64,000 bases of DNA from Xanthobacter oligotrophicus (GTDB lineage: Bacteria; Pseudomonadota; Alphaproteobacteria; Rhizobiales; Xanthobacteraceae), in contig NZ_VTTL01000001.1 of assembly GCF_008364685.1 (NCBI RefSeq), positions 1-64,000 of the forward strand. The letters run 5' to 3'. Under the pieces are notes generated by a model that did no database searches, was not told where the DNA came from, and saw only the letters and a list, made by a program, of their open reading frames with translations. This document shows positions 31,463 to 40,858 of the stretch, in pieces (the first letter of the stretch is position 1; every line of letters starts with the position of its first letter). The translations under genes were made by a program, and so were the position numbers.

Positions 31463-32182
31463 ATGCGCAGCGACCGGCTCCTGTGGATCCTGCTGCTCGG
31501 CCTGCTCGGCGGGGTGGTGGTGCTTGCCGTCCATCACGAGCAGGGCCAGGTGGCGGGCATCGATCTCAACCAGTTCGGCGCGCTGGTGAGCCAGCTCGCC
31601 ATCGCGGTCTTCATCGGCGCGGGGCTGTGGTCGGTGGTGCGCGGCCGCATCGGCGAATCCCTCATGGCTGCCGCCTTCTGGCTGGTGCTCGCCGGCCTCC
31701 TCGCCCTCGGCTACACCTATCGCGAGCCCTTGAAGCAGGTGGGCCAGCGGGTGCTGGCGGAAGTGGCGCCGGGCTATGCGGTGAACGTCGCCCAGTCGGG
31801 CAGCGTCGCGGTGGAGGTGACGCGCGCGAGCGGCGGCGACTTCGGCGTACGCGCCGCCATCAATGGCACCAGCGTGAACATGCTGGTGGATACCGGCGCC
31901 TCCTCCGTGGTGCTGACCCACGAGGCGGCGAAAGCCGCCGGCCTGCCGGTGGACTTCCTGAAATACGACGTGCCGGTGGACACCGCCGGCGGACGCACCC
32001 GCGCGGCCGGCGTGGTGCTCGACAACATCATCATCGGCGGCATCGTGGAGCGCCACGTGCCGGCCCTCGTCTCCCCGCCCGGTATGCTGCGCACCAGCCT
32101 GCTCGGCATGAGCTTCCTGTCGCGGCTCCAGGCCTTCGAGTTCCGCGGCGACCGCCTGCTGATGCGCGGCGGCGATCGGTAA
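31463..32182 (+). CDS. Membrane-anchored retroviral-type aspartic protease (TIGR02281-like)
   Basis: A 239-residue protein with two or three N-terminal membrane helices (residues ~7-25, ~42-60, ~66-84) and a C-terminal clan AA aspartic protease domain, with the active-site motif VDTGASSVVLT at residues 142-152. The single DTGAS motif implies a dimeric enzyme. It matches the TIGR02281 family; substrates are not known. ATG 31463 follows the DUF1289 stop by four bases, so the two genes are probably translated together. Confidence 0.85.
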   Translation: MRSDRLLWILLLGLLGGVVVLAVHHEQGQVAGIDLNQFGALVSQLAIAVFIGAGLWSVVRGRIGESLMAAAFWLVLAGLLALGYTYREPLKQVGQRVLAEVAPGYAVNVAQSGSVAVEVTRASGGDFGVRAAINGTSVNMLVDTGASSVVLTHEAAKAAGLPVDFLKYDVPVDTAGGRTRAAGVVLDNIIIGGIVERHVPALVSPPGMLRTSLLGMSFLSRLQAFEFRGDRLLMRGGDR

Positions 32183-32258
32183 GACACCCTTCCGTTTTAC
32201 GTCCGTACCGCCATGGCTTACCGTTGCCGCTCGAAATTTCCTCCCGCGAGTCGTTGCC

Positions 32259-33185
32259 ATGCGTATCCCGAGCGTCACGGACCGGCAGAAGGAACACGCC
32301 GTCCTGCTGGCGGTCCTGCTCGATCTCGGCCTGTTCCTGCCCTATGCGGTGACGACGGCTTACACCGGCTCCCTCGCCATGCTGGCGGAAATCCTGCGCG
32401 GCGGCCTGCTGCTGCTGGTGGAAGGCACCGCCTATATGGCGCTGCGCGCCGTGCATCGCGGCCAGGTGCATTTCTACGATTTCGGCGTCGGCAAGCTGGA
32501 GCGCATGTTCTCCATCGTCATCGGCGCGCTGCTGGTGCTCGCGGCGGTGTTCGTGCTGGTGAAGGTGCTGCAGTCCTCGGAGCCGGTGCCTCTGGCGCCG
32601 TTCTGGGCGGCCGCCGCCATGGTGCTGGTGCTGGCCAATCTTGCGGCCAACCTCATTCCGCTGCTCCCGCTGTGGCGTGCCACCCGTGCGGGCACGTCCA
32701 TCATCGTCCTGTCCCAGTTCCGGGCGCGCATGGCCAAGGCAGCGGCCTCGGTCACCGTGGTGACCTGCGTCCTCGTCGACGTGCTGATGCCCGATACGGC
32801 GCTGGCCGAGATGGCCGATGATTTCGGCGGCCTCGTGGGCGCGGCCTTCATGCTGGTGTTGGGCGGGCGGATGATCTCCGAATCCCTGCCCGACCTGCTG
32901 GACCGGGCCCTCGCCGAGCCAGTGCAGGTGAAGGTGAACAGCGCGCTCGCCGCCTTCTTCGACCAGTATGAGCAACTCGCTGCCGTGCGCACGCGCAAGT
33001 CCGGCACGGTGGCCCATGTGGAGATCACCCTGGGTTTCGCGCCGAGCCGGACCATCGCCGATGTGAGCACAGTGACCACCGGCCTGCGCTCCGCGCTGGA
33101 AGCGGCCATCCCGGAGGCCGACGTGGTGGTGATCGCCGAGGCCTCGTCCCTGCCCCGCCGCGGCGACCTCTCGCCTACATGCTAG
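32259..33185 (+). CDS. Cation diffusion facilitator-fold protein with atypical metal sites
   Basis: A 308-residue protein with six predicted membrane helices and a C-terminal ferredoxin-like domain (VAHVEITLGFAPSRTIADV), in the CDF layout. Landmarks are SLAMLAEILRG in helix 2, HFYDFGVGKLERM after it, and ESLPDLLDRAL after helix 6. By alignment to FieF/YiiP, the helix-2 DxxxD pair reads E44 and G48, and the helix-5 HxxxD pair is absent (no His in residues 146-190). It may therefore not be a standard Zn/Fe exporter. The stop codon lies in a dispersed repeat. Confidence 0.8.
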   Translation: MRIPSVTDRQKEHAVLLAVLLDLGLFLPYAVTTAYTGSLAMLAEILRGGLLLLVEGTAYMALRAVHRGQVHFYDFGVGKLERMFSIVIGALLVLAAVFVLVKVLQSSEPVPLAPFWAAAAMVLVLANLAANLIPLLPLWRATRAGTSIIVLSQFRARMAKAAASVTVVTCVLVDVLMPDTALAEMADDFGGLVGAAFMLVLGGRMISESLPDLLDRALAEPVQVKVNSALAAFFDQYEQLAAVRTRKSGTVAHVEITLGFAPSRTIADVSTVTTGLRSALEAAIPEADVVVIAEASSLPRRGDLSPTC

Positions 33186-33234
33186 AGCGCTTTCTTCGAG
33201 CGACCCAGCATCCGCTTCGCGTGCAAACGCCCTA
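33183..33234. repeat. Rhizobial TAGAGCG-type intergenic repeat, degenerate copy
   Basis: This 52-base element fills exactly the space between two convergent genes. Its first three bases are the TAG stop of the CDF-like gene, and its end supplies the stop (CTA on plus) of the AhpD-like gene. It shares TAGAGCG, a TTCGAGCGA segment and a TTCGCGTG segment with the better preserved copy at 33955-34012, in the opposite orientation. Confidence 0.65.
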
Positions 33235-33783
33235 GTGGCCCGTGGCCGGGGTCGGTGCCGCGCCGGCCTTCATCTTCGCGGCGGCCATGGCCATGGCGGT
33301 GTCGGTCTCCTTCATGAACTGCTCCTCGTCCACCTGCATGCCGTTCAGCACGGTGCTCCAGTGGCGCGTGATGGCGGCCATGGCGACGGCCTCGCGGATT
33401 TCCGCTTCGCTCGCCCCGTGAAGGCGGGCCGCTGCAGTGTGGAAATAGACGCAATAGTGGCAGGGCACCTGCGCCGCGACCGCGAGCCCGATCAGTTCCT
33501 TCTCCTTGCCGGACAGCTGGGTCTGCGGATTGAGCTGAACCGCCTTGAACTCGGCCCAGGCTCCGGCGATGCCCGCATCGGGGAACGCCTTGAAGAAGCT
33601 CGGCACGAGACCGAGAGTCTGCTCGATGTCGCGATAAGTCTCCTCGGCGCTCACCGAGCGGGTCATGCCCTGCGCGGGGGACTGGGCTTGCGCCGGGCCG
33701 GACCACGCGGGCAGGCAGGCGATGGCCACCGCGATGCCGAGGCTCGCGGCGCCGGACGCGTGGCGATGGATGGTATGGGACAT
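33232..33783 (-). CDS. Exported AhpD-like carboxymuconolactone decarboxylase family protein
   Basis: The 183-residue product has an N-terminal signal peptide (residues ~1-34, ending AQAQ) and a single CMD/AhpD domain. The redox motif is CHYCVYFH, with C108, C111 and H115, the pattern of peroxidatic AhpD-type alkylhydroperoxidases. AhpD proteins are normally cytoplasmic, so the apparent export is unusual. The C-terminus is an Ala/Lys-rich tail. It is flanked by two copies of a dispersed repeat. Confidence 0.8.
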   Translation of the reverse strand: MSHTIHRHASGAASLGIAVAIACLPAWSGPAQAQSPAQGMTRSVSAEETYRDIEQTLGLVPSFFKAFPDAGIAGAWAEFKAVQLNPQTQLSGKEKELIGLAVAAQVPCHYCVYFHTAAARLHGASEAEIREAVAMAAITRHWSTVLNGMQVDEEQFMKETDTAMAMAAAKMKAGAAPTPATGH

Positions 33784-33954
33784 GGCGGAAACTCCCCTTT
33801 CAGGGATGCGGCCCTCCAGCCGTTCTCCGATCTGGCGTCAACGCCGCAGCCCCGCCCCAGTTCCATCACGGCTCGAAGACCCGCGCCGACAGGCGTGGCC
33901 CGGGGCCTGGAGTGCCTTCCGTTCGCACCGGCTGACGGAACGCACTCCAGATTT

Positions 33955-34012
33955 CTGTTTTAACGTGTTTTCTTCACGCGAACCGGGATCCACTTCGCTC
34001 GAAAACGCTCTA
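33955..34012 (-). repeat. Rhizobial TAGAGCG-type intergenic repeat, well-preserved copy
   Basis: Read on the minus strand it begins TAGAGCGTTTTCGAGCGAAG and continues with the GGTTCGCGTG and AAAACACGTTAAAAC blocks known from dispersed intergenic repeats in rhizobia. The TAG is the stop codon of the aldo/keto reductase gene, so the element starts inside the gene end. It is the inverse orientation of the degenerate copy at 33183-33234. Confidence 0.75.
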
Positions 34013-34846
34013 AAGCATCTCCAGCCCCACCTTACGGCGGGGCGCGGGGAAGGCGCGGTCGATGGTGGCAAGATCCTCCGCATCGAGCACGAGGTCGCGG
34101 GCCGCTACGTTCATCTGGACATGGGCGATGCGGCTCGCCTTGGGGATGGCGATCACGTTGCCGGCCCGCATCACCCAGGCGAGCGCCACCTGGAACGGGT
34201 CCACGCCGTGCTTCTTCGCCACCGCACCCAGCGCTCCGCCCCGTGGCAGGCGGGCCTGCTCGATGGGGCTGTAGGCCATGGCCGGAATGCCGGCATCGGC
34301 GAGGAAGGGCAGCAGGTCGAATTCCGGCCCCCTGCGGCTGGGATTGTAAAGCACCTGGTTGGCGGCGCAGGCGCGCCCGCCCGGTGCCGCCAGCAGTTCC
34401 TCCATGTCGTCGGTGTCGAGATTGCTGACGCCCCACATGCGGACCTTGCCCGCCGCCTGCAGCGCCTCGAACCCGGCGATGGTCTCCTTCAGCGGGTGGC
34501 TGCCGCGCCAGTGCAGGAGATAGAGGTCGATCACATCGGTCTTCAGCCGCTTCAGGCTGCGCTCGCAGGCGGCCTGGACCCCGGCCCGGCTGGCATTGTG
34601 GGGATACACCTTGCTGACGAGGAACACCTCGTCGCGCCGGCCGGCCATGGCCTCGCCTACAATCTCTTCCGCGCCGCCGTCCGCATACATCTCGGCGGTG
34701 TCGATGAGCGTGAGGCCGAGGTCGAGCCCCGCCCGCAGGGCAGCCACCTCCCCTGCCCGCGCCGACGCGCTCTCGCCCATGTACCAGGTGCCCTGGCCGA
34801 GGGCCGGCACGATTTCGCCGTTGGGGAGCGTGACGGTCTTTGGCAT
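34010..34846 (-). CDS. Aldo/keto reductase
   Basis: A 278-residue TIM-barrel NADPH oxidoreductase. The catalytic tetrad is visible as Asp and Tyr in LIDTAEMYADG, Lys in VFLVSKVYPHN, and His in DLYLLHWRG. The cofactor segment VIAIPKASRIAHVQMN is typical of the 2,5-diketo-gluconate reductase-like group, but the substrate cannot be told. ATG 34846 (MPKTVTLPNGE) was chosen over an upstream TTG. The stop codon is part of a dispersed repeat. Confidence 0.92.
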   Translation of the reverse strand: MPKTVTLPNGEIVPALGQGTWYMGESASARAGEVAALRAGLDLGLTLIDTAEMYADGGAEEIVGEAMAGRRDEVFLVSKVYPHNASRAGVQAACERSLKRLKTDVIDLYLLHWRGSHPLKETIAGFEALQAAGKVRMWGVSNLDTDDMEELLAAPGGRACAANQVLYNPSRRGPEFDLLPFLADAGIPAMAYSPIEQARLPRGGALGAVAKKHGVDPFQVALAWVMRAGNVIAIPKASRIAHVQMNVAARDLVLDAEDLATIDRAFPAPRRKVGLEML

Positions 34847-35131
34847 ATGGTATTCCAACGTTGATTTTCGCGGCGACCTTAAGACCTGCGAGCAATCGGC
34901 GGAAGGGCATCACCCGGGCTCGCGCCCGAAGCCCCAGGCGGGTTGCCGTTACGGCCGCGACAACCTGCCTCCAGGCTGGAAAGGCCGGGGCGACGCCTTT
35001 CGCAGGCGTTCACCATGGAGTGACGCTCCGCGGGTGTCATATTTCCCCTGCTTGCCTTGTGCTTTTCATCCCTTAAAAGGGGTACCGGAATATAAGGCTG
35101 GCGGGGCCTTTCGAAACCAAAGGCGGCAGCA

Positions 35132-36301
35132 GTGGACGGTGCTGGTGTTTCAAGGCGACGGGCATCGGCGTGGACCCGCCTGCTGGCGCCACTGATGATC
35201 CTGGCACTCGCCGGCTGTGGGCGTCCCGAGGGCCTGCTGGTTCCGGTGGCGCTCGACGTGCCCCCTGCCGGCAAGGTCGACATGCTGGTGGCCACCACCC
35301 GCGCGCCGAGCGATGCGGAGGGCGTGCTCTTCACCGGCGAGCGGGGCGATGGCCTCGCCTTCACCAACATCGTGGTTTCCATCCCGCCCAACCGCGAGGT
35401 GGGCTCGATCCAATGGCCGAGCCGGGTGCCGGCGGACCCGGCGCGGGAATTCGCGGTGACGCGGGTCGATCCCATACCCAACAAACAGGTCATGTCCTGG
35501 TACAAGCAGCAGCCGCGCGCCAAGCACCGGGTGCTCATCTTCGTCCACGGCTTCAACACCCGCTTTGATGCGTCGGTGTTCCGCTTTGCCCAGTTCATCC
35601 ACGATACCAGCGCCGATTACATGCCGGTGCTGTTCACCTGGCCGTCCCGTGGGCGGATCACCGACTATCTCTACGACCGGGAAAGCGCCAATTTCTCGCG
35701 CTCGGACCTCGCCTATGTGCTCTCGTCCGCGGTCAAGAGCCCGCAGGTGGACGAGGTGGTGGTGCTCGCCCATTCCATGGGCGCCTGGCTCGCCATGGAG
35801 TCGCTGCGCCAGCTCGCCCTGAGCGAAGGGCGGGTGCCGGCCAAGATCACCAATGTGGTGCTGGCCTCCCCCGACCTCGACATCGACGTGTTCGAGCGGC
35901 AGGTGCAGGATCTGGGGCCGAAGCGGCCGCACCTGACCCTCTTCGTCTCCCGCAACGACCAGGCCCTGGGCGTGTCGCGCCTGCTTTCGGGACAGGTGAC
36001 GCGGGTGGGCGCGGTGGACCTGACCAACCCCGCCTACAGCTCCCGCCTCGAACAGGCGACGGGCATCGTGGTGCTGGATCTCACCGCCTTGCAGGGCGGC
36101 GACGCGCTCAACCACAGCAAGTTCGCCACCCAGCCCGACATGGTGCGCCTGCTCGGCGACCGGCTGATGGCCGGCCAGAGCATCTCCGACGATGTCACGC
36201 CCGGCGCAACCGCGGTCCAGGCCGTGGGCGGGGCGGTGGGCACGGTGGTCGCCGCGCCCTTCCAGCTGCCGATCCAGGTGTTCGCCGCCGGGCGCAATTG
36301 A
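35132..36301 (+). CDS. Alpha/beta hydrolase lipoprotein (DUF900 family)
   Basis: A 389-residue product with a lipoprotein signal peptide (lipobox LAGC at about residues 26-29) and an alpha/beta hydrolase domain of the DUF900 type. Landmarks are VLIFVHGFNTRFDASVFR (oxyanion region), LFTWPSRGR, and the nucleophile elbow VVVLAHSMGAWLAME. It is probably anchored in the membrane facing the periplasm as an esterase or lipase-like enzyme; the substrate is unknown. The start is GTG at 35132 with a weak ribosome binding site. The 270 bases upstream show no clear element. Confidence 0.85.
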   Translation: MDGAGVSRRRASAWTRLLAPLMILALAGCGRPEGLLVPVALDVPPAGKVDMLVATTRAPSDAEGVLFTGERGDGLAFTNIVVSIPPNREVGSIQWPSRVPADPAREFAVTRVDPIPNKQVMSWYKQQPRAKHRVLIFVHGFNTRFDASVFRFAQFIHDTSADYMPVLFTWPSRGRITDYLYDRESANFSRSDLAYVLSSAVKSPQVDEVVVLAHSMGAWLAMESLRQLALSEGRVPAKITNVVLASPDLDIDVFERQVQDLGPKRPHLTLFVSRNDQALGVSRLLSGQVTRVGAVDLTNPAYSSRLEQATGIVVLDLTALQGGDALNHSKFATQPDMVRLLGDRLMAGQSISDDVTPGATAVQAVGGAVGTVVAAPFQLPIQVFAAGRN

Positions 36302-36302
36302 G

Positions 36303-36327
36303 GCCCGGCCGGGCACCCCGGCCGGGC
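36303..36327. terminator. Bidirectional hairpin between convergent genes
   Basis: A perfect 10-bp stem (GCCCGGCCGG/CCGGCCGGGC) with the loop GCACC lies one base after the hydrolase stop and six bases before the convergent gene's stop. It could end transcription from both sides, though no U tract is present. Confidence 0.6.
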
Positions 36328-36333
36328 ACAACG

Positions 36334-36867
36334 CTACGGGATCGGCGCGACCACGTTCTCGTAGAACAGGTTGACGTCGGTGTTCTCCTGCTCCGAGGTC
36401 ATGCGCAGGGGCAGGCCCTTGTCGCCGATCCACACCCGCTGCGGGCCGAGGGGACCTGCTCCCTCCAGGGGCGGCGGCGTATATTGATAGATGGTCGCCG
36501 GCTGCCCGCGTACGGTCTCGGTGCCGACCCGGCTGCACGCCTTGAGCGCGGCTGCACTGGGCATGGTCTGCTTCTGCATGTTCGCGCGCATGCCCGGCTC
36601 CACCGGCATCTTCTGCCAGCTCGGACCGTGCTTCATGTAGATGGCGTCGCCCACGGCGATCAGTTCCATGGGTGGGACCCCGGCGAAAGCCATGGTCTGC
36701 CGATAGGCCGGCGCCTTGGAGAGGGCCTCATAGGCGTTGTAGATGGTCTGGCAGTCGTCCGCCCGGGCGCCCTGGACCTGGGCGAGGATGGCGACCGCGG
36801 CAAGGACCGGGGCAAAACGGGCCGGCGAAAAACGGGCCGGGGCAAAAGTCTTTGCAAGCGCGCGCAT
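36334..36867 (-). CDS. Periplasmic protein of unknown function
   Basis: A 177-residue product starting MRALAKTFAPARFSPARFAP with a signal peptide ending near QGARA at about residue 37. The mature part has two Cys (DDCQTIY and LKACSRVG) that could form a disulfide. It also has a segment reading GTETVRGQPATIYQYT and RVWIGDKGLPLRM, reminiscent of outer-membrane-lipoprotein-like beta folds. I do not recognise a named family. The start at 36867 was chosen because the upstream extension of the frame is not protein-like. Confidence 0.7.
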   Translation of the reverse strand: MRALAKTFAPARFSPARFAPVLAAVAILAQVQGARADDCQTIYNAYEALSKAPAYRQTMAFAGVPPMELIAVGDAIYMKHGPSWQKMPVEPGMRANMQKQTMPSAAALKACSRVGTETVRGQPATIYQYTPPPLEGAGPLGPQRVWIGDKGLPLRMTSEQENTDVNLFYENVVAPIP

Positions 36868-37054
36868 GGGATGTTCCGCGTGAGGGCATCTTGAGGGTGC
36901 CGATGGTTCCATACCAAGCCACGACGCCCCGCGCGACCCATCGGCGCGATCCATTGGCGCGACCTGCGCCGACGAACAGGGTTCACACGAACGACCGGAG
37001 CGCGGCGGCAGCGTCGCGCTCCGGTTCAGGTTTGGAAGCCTTGTCAGGCCCACG

Positions 37055-39226
37055 TCAGGCGGCGGCGATCTGCGCCTTCAGCTCCAGCCGGCGCTGGTGG
37101 AGCAGCGGCTCGGTGTAGCCGCTCGGCTGCTCGCGGCCCTTGAAGACGAGGTCGCAGGCGGCCTGGAAGGCGATGGAATCGAAGTCCGGCGCCATGGGCT
37201 GGTAGAGCGGATCCCCCGCATTCTGCCGGTCCACCACCGCCGCCATGCGCTTCAGGGTCTCCAGCACCTGCGCTTCGCTGCACACGCCATGGCGTAGCCA
37301 GTTGGCGATGTGCTGGGACGAGATGCGCAGCGTCGCGCGGTCCTCCATCAGGCCCACGTCATGGATGTCCGGCACCTTGGAGCAGCCCACGCCCTGGTCC
37401 ACCCAGCGCACCACATAGCCGAGGATGCCCTGGGCATTGTTGTCCAGCTCGTGCTGGATGTCCTCAGGCGTCCAGTTGGGGCGCACCGCGACCGGGATGG
37501 TCAGGAGATCGTCCAGCTTCGCCTTCGGACGGCTGCGCAGCGCGGCCTGCACCGCGTGCACGTCGATCTTGTGATAGTGGGTGGCGTGCAGGGTCGCGGC
37601 GGTGGGCGACGGCACCCAGGCGGTGTTGGCGCCGGCCTTGGGATGGGCGATCTTCTGCTCCAGCATGGCCGCCATGAGGTCCGGCATGGCCCACATGCCC
37701 TTGCCGATCTGGGCATGGCCGGCAAGGCCGCACTCCAGGCCGACGTCCACGTTGCGGGCTTCGTAGGCGCTGATCCAGGCGGCCTGCTTCATGTCGCCCT
37801 TGCGGACCATGGGGCCGGCTTCCATGGAGGTGTGGATCTCGTCGCCGGTGCGGTCGAGGAAGCCGGTGTTGATGAAGGCGACCCGGCTCGATGCGGCGCG
37901 GATGCTTTCCTTCAGGTTCACCGTGGTGCGGCGCTCCTCGTCCATGATGCCCATCTTGATGGTGTCGCGGGGCAGGCCCAGCAAGTCCTCGACACGGTCG
38001 AAGATCTCCACCGCGAACGCCACCTCGGCCGGCCCATGCATCTTGGGCTTGACCACATACATGGAGCCGGCACGGCTGTTGGCGCGGCGGCCGCCGGGGC
38101 CGATGTCCCGCAGGGCGATGAGCGCGGTGACGGCGGCATCCATGATGCCCTCGGGGATTTCCGAGCCGTCCTTCAGCAGGATGGCCGGATTGGTCATGAG
38201 GTGCCCCACGTTGCGCACCAGCATGAGCGAGCGGCCCGGCAGCACCAGCGTGCAGCCGTCCGGCGCGGTGTATTCCCGGTCGGCGTTCAGGCTGCGGGTG
38301 AAGATGCGGTCTCCCTTGGCGATCTCCTCCTTGAGGTCGCCACTCATCAGGCCGAGCCAGTTGCGGTAGACCGCGACCTTGTCCTCGGCATCGACAGCCG
38401 CGACGGAATCCTCGCAGTCCTGGATGGTGGTGAGGGCTGCTTCCAGCACGAGGTCGGAAATGCCGGCGGCATCGTCCTTGCCGATGACGCTGGTGCGATC
38501 CACCACGATCTCCACATGGAGGCCGTTCTTCTTCAGCAGCACGGCGGACGGCGCGGATGCCTCGCCGCGATAGCCGGCGAACTGGGCCGGGTCCGCGAGG
38601 CCGGTCGCGCCGACCACCAGGGCGCCGTCCTTCACGGACAGCGGACCGGCATCGGCCCAGGAACCGGCCTTCAGCGGCGCGCTCTCATCAAGGAACGCGC
38701 GGCCCCAGGCGATGACCTTCGCGCCGCGGACGGGATTGTAGCCCTTGCCCTTCTCGGCGCCGTCGGCCTCGGGAATGGCGTCGGTGCCATAGAGCGCGTC
38801 ATAGAGCGAGCCCCAGCGCGCATTGGCGGCATTCAGCGCGTAGCGCGCGTTCATCACCGGCACCACCAGCTGCGGGCCGGCCACTTCGGCGATCTCCGGG
38901 TCCACATTGGCCGTGGTCACGCTGAAGGCGGGCCCTTCCGGCACCAGATAGCCGATCTGCGTCAGGAACGCCTTGTAGGCCTCCAGATCGAGCGGGGCGC
39001 CATTGTCGCGATACCACTGGTCCAGCGTCTTCTGCAGCTCCTCGCGCCGCGCCAGTAGTTCGCGGTTGCGCGGCGCCAGGTCGTGGGCGATGGCAGAAAG
39101 GCCCTCCCAGTAGACGTCCGCATCAATGCCGCTGCCGGGCAATGCCTCGGTTTCAATGAAGTCGTGCAGAGTACGCGCGATTTGCAGCCCGGCGCGTTCC
39201 ACCCGGGCTTCGGTCCCACTTGCCAT
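37055..39226 (-). CDS. glcB: Malate synthase G
   Basis: GlcB condenses glyoxylate and acetyl-CoA to malate in the glyoxylate or glycolate pathways. The 723-residue product has the isoform G length. Key segments are [36 protein letters not shown] with the catalytic Arg and Glu region, [25 protein letters not shown], and near the C-terminus [31 protein letters not shown]. The start at 39226 ([10 protein letters not shown]) is typical. No aceA or glc genes are adjacent. Confidence 0.97.
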   Translation of the reverse strand: MASGTEARVERAGLQIARTLHDFIETEALPGSGIDADVYWEGLSAIAHDLAPRNRELLARREELQKTLDQWYRDNGAPLDLEAYKAFLTQIGYLVPEGPAFSVTTANVDPEIAEVAGPQLVVPVMNARYALNAANARWGSLYDALYGTDAIPEADGAEKGKGYNPVRGAKVIAWGRAFLDESAPLKAGSWADAGPLSVKDGALVVGATGLADPAQFAGYRGEASAPSAVLLKKNGLHVEIVVDRTSVIGKDDAAGISDLVLEAALTTIQDCEDSVAAVDAEDKVAVYRNWLGLMSGDLKEEIAKGDRIFTRSLNADREYTAPDGCTLVLPGRSLMLVRNVGHLMTNPAILLKDGSEIPEGIMDAAVTALIALRDIGPGGRRANSRAGSMYVVKPKMHGPAEVAFAVEIFDRVEDLLGLPRDTIKMGIMDEERRTTVNLKESIRAASSRVAFINTGFLDRTGDEIHTSMEAGPMVRKGDMKQAAWISAYEARNVDVGLECGLAGHAQIGKGMWAMPDLMAAMLEQKIAHPKAGANTAWVPSPTAATLHATHYHKIDVHAVQAALRSRPKAKLDDLLTIPVAVRPNWTPEDIQHELDNNAQGILGYVVRWVDQGVGCSKVPDIHDVGLMEDRATLRISSQHIANWLRHGVCSEAQVLETLKRMAAVVDRQNAGDPLYQPMAPDFDSIAFQAACDLVFKGREQPSGYTEPLLHQRRLELKAQIAAA

Positions 39227-39395
39227 GGTCACTCCGTGTCGTCCTTTTCCCAAGGCGAGGCGCATCCTGAGGAGCGCTGGTCTGTCTGAGACGCCAGCAG
39301 CCTCGCCCGCTTGTTCTACGCCGCAAAGGCATTGCCCCGGATATCGATCTTGGGCAACACACCTTCGCAGTCAGATGAAAGGTGCGATGGTCCGC

Positions 39396-40547
39396 CTACT
39401 CGTACAGGTAGCCCACGGGCTTGCCGGCTACCCTGTCGCTGCGCAGGTCCGCGCGGGTGATGATCTGGCCTGCCAGGGCGTCGATCTCGTCGCGCTGGGT
39501 GGGGGTCCACATCTTGAGGTCCTCAATGCCCTTGAGGAGGCCGAGGCGCAGGATCTGGGTATCCTCGCCCACGTCCGTGAGCCGGATGGCGCCCTTGCCG
39601 GCGGTCACCGTGTCGCCGGTGGCCAGCTCCAGCGGCTTGCCGGACCCGTCCGCGAAGGCGGCGGTGCCCCGGATGATGCGGTAGATGACGACCTCCCCCT
39701 TGGCGAGCCCCTCGGCGTCCGCCTTCGCGGAGCCATTTTTCGGAAGAAGCGATGCGCCGCGCGGGTCGGTGGCGATGATGTGGCCCGTCACGAGGTTGCC
39801 GCTGGGCGTCTCGATGCCCAGATCGCGCACATGCACCGGCGACGCCGACTTGACCGAGCCATCCGCGGCATCGGAGGGGTACGGCCGGAACAGCGCATCC
39901 AGCGCCAACGGGTCCTGGAACCAGAAACCGGCGCCGGCCGGACGGTTGTGCAGCGGGTGCTTCCACGCCGTGCGGGGGGTCTCGTCTTCCTTGATGTGTT
40001 CCGATCCGACCACGGTCGGATTGGGGAAAGTGGTCGGATCGGTGATGAAGGCTTCGAGGAACTTGCCCGAATAGCCCATGCACAGCGGATCGGGCACCAC
40101 CGATTGCGGCGTCCGCAGGTTCTCTTCCGTCGACAGGCCGGCCCAGGTGTAGAATAGCTGGCGGTGCACGATGGCGCTCTGCAGCATCACCGCGCCGGGG
40201 CCGACATAGTGGATCTGGCCGTCATAGTCGAACGTGAACAGGCCCGAGGTGACGAGGACGAGCTGGAATCCACCCGGCGGAAGATGAAGATGAAAATCCG
40301 TCGGACCGGTATCGTCGCGATAGATGGGAAGATTGGTCGCCACTTCCTGCAGCAGGAAAGCGTCGTTGTTGGCGCGAAGACCTTCCAGGGCGCGGTGATA
40401 AAGGGCCTGCGGCCGGTAGATGGGATCGTAGCCGATGTCCCTGTAGCGATCGACAGCGATGAAAGCGCCGCTGTTCATGGTGATGCGCTCGCCGTCCGGG
40501 CGCGCGAGGCCCGGCCACTTGAAATCGACCATCGACTGCATACCCAT
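39396..40547 (-). CDS. Cupin-like protein of unknown function
   Basis: A 383-residue soluble protein. An N-terminal region around residues 80-130 (FHLHLPPGGFQLVLVTSGLFTFDYDG) looks like a cupin barrel strand set with His-x-His. A second cupin-like segment appears near the C-terminus (GEVVIYRIIRGTAAFADGSGKPLELATGD). This may be a bicupin, but I do not recognise a characterised family. ATG 40547 has a GGGGAGA ribosome binding site. It lies downstream of an AT-rich region and follows the GntP permease gene on the same strand. Confidence 0.65.
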   Translation of the reverse strand: MGMQSMVDFKWPGLARPDGERITMNSGAFIAVDRYRDIGYDPIYRPQALYHRALEGLRANNDAFLLQEVATNLPIYRDDTGPTDFHLHLPPGGFQLVLVTSGLFTFDYDGQIHYVGPGAVMLQSAIVHRQLFYTWAGLSTEENLRTPQSVVPDPLCMGYSGKFLEAFITDPTTFPNPTVVGSEHIKEDETPRTAWKHPLHNRPAGAGFWFQDPLALDALFRPYPSDAADGSVKSASPVHVRDLGIETPSGNLVTGHIIATDPRGASLLPKNGSAKADAEGLAKGEVVIYRIIRGTAAFADGSGKPLELATGDTVTAGKGAIRLTDVGEDTQILRLGLLKGIEDLKMWTPTQRDEIDALAGQIITRADLRSDRVAGKPVGYLYE

Positions 40548-40858
40548 AGCAATCTCCCCGGTAAGAAGCCGACACGAGGCCAGACATCAAATGAGACATA
40601 TTCAATCTGGCACGAGTGCAGTCAATTCAATATTATATTCAACGTTCGGAGCGTCGTCACGATCGTTAAATCTGGCAATATCGACCCGTTTATATGAGCA
40701 AAAATTGCGCTTATGCTTATATTTCGGCAGTTTGGTGCTGAAATTGAAGGCGAAACTCGGCTCGAATGCCTGCTTAAGACCCAAATGCCGACAACAGGGC
40801 GTAGGCGCGGCCGCAGGGCCTGGGCGCAGATGGAGGGCCGCGAGCGAGTTCGGCGCCC
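40548..40858. other. AT-rich gap between GntP permease and cupin genes
   Basis: About 310 bases without a supported gene, strikingly AT-rich from ~40590 to 40760 against the GC-rich surroundings. It lies directly upstream of the cupin-like gene and probably contains that gene's promoter and control sites. Short open frames here have no ribosome binding site or family match. Confidence 0.5.

Noticed and set aside
40602..40784. Small minus-strand frame in the AT-rich gap
   Set aside because: It has no ribosome binding site or family match. The AT-rich stretch is better read as a control region.
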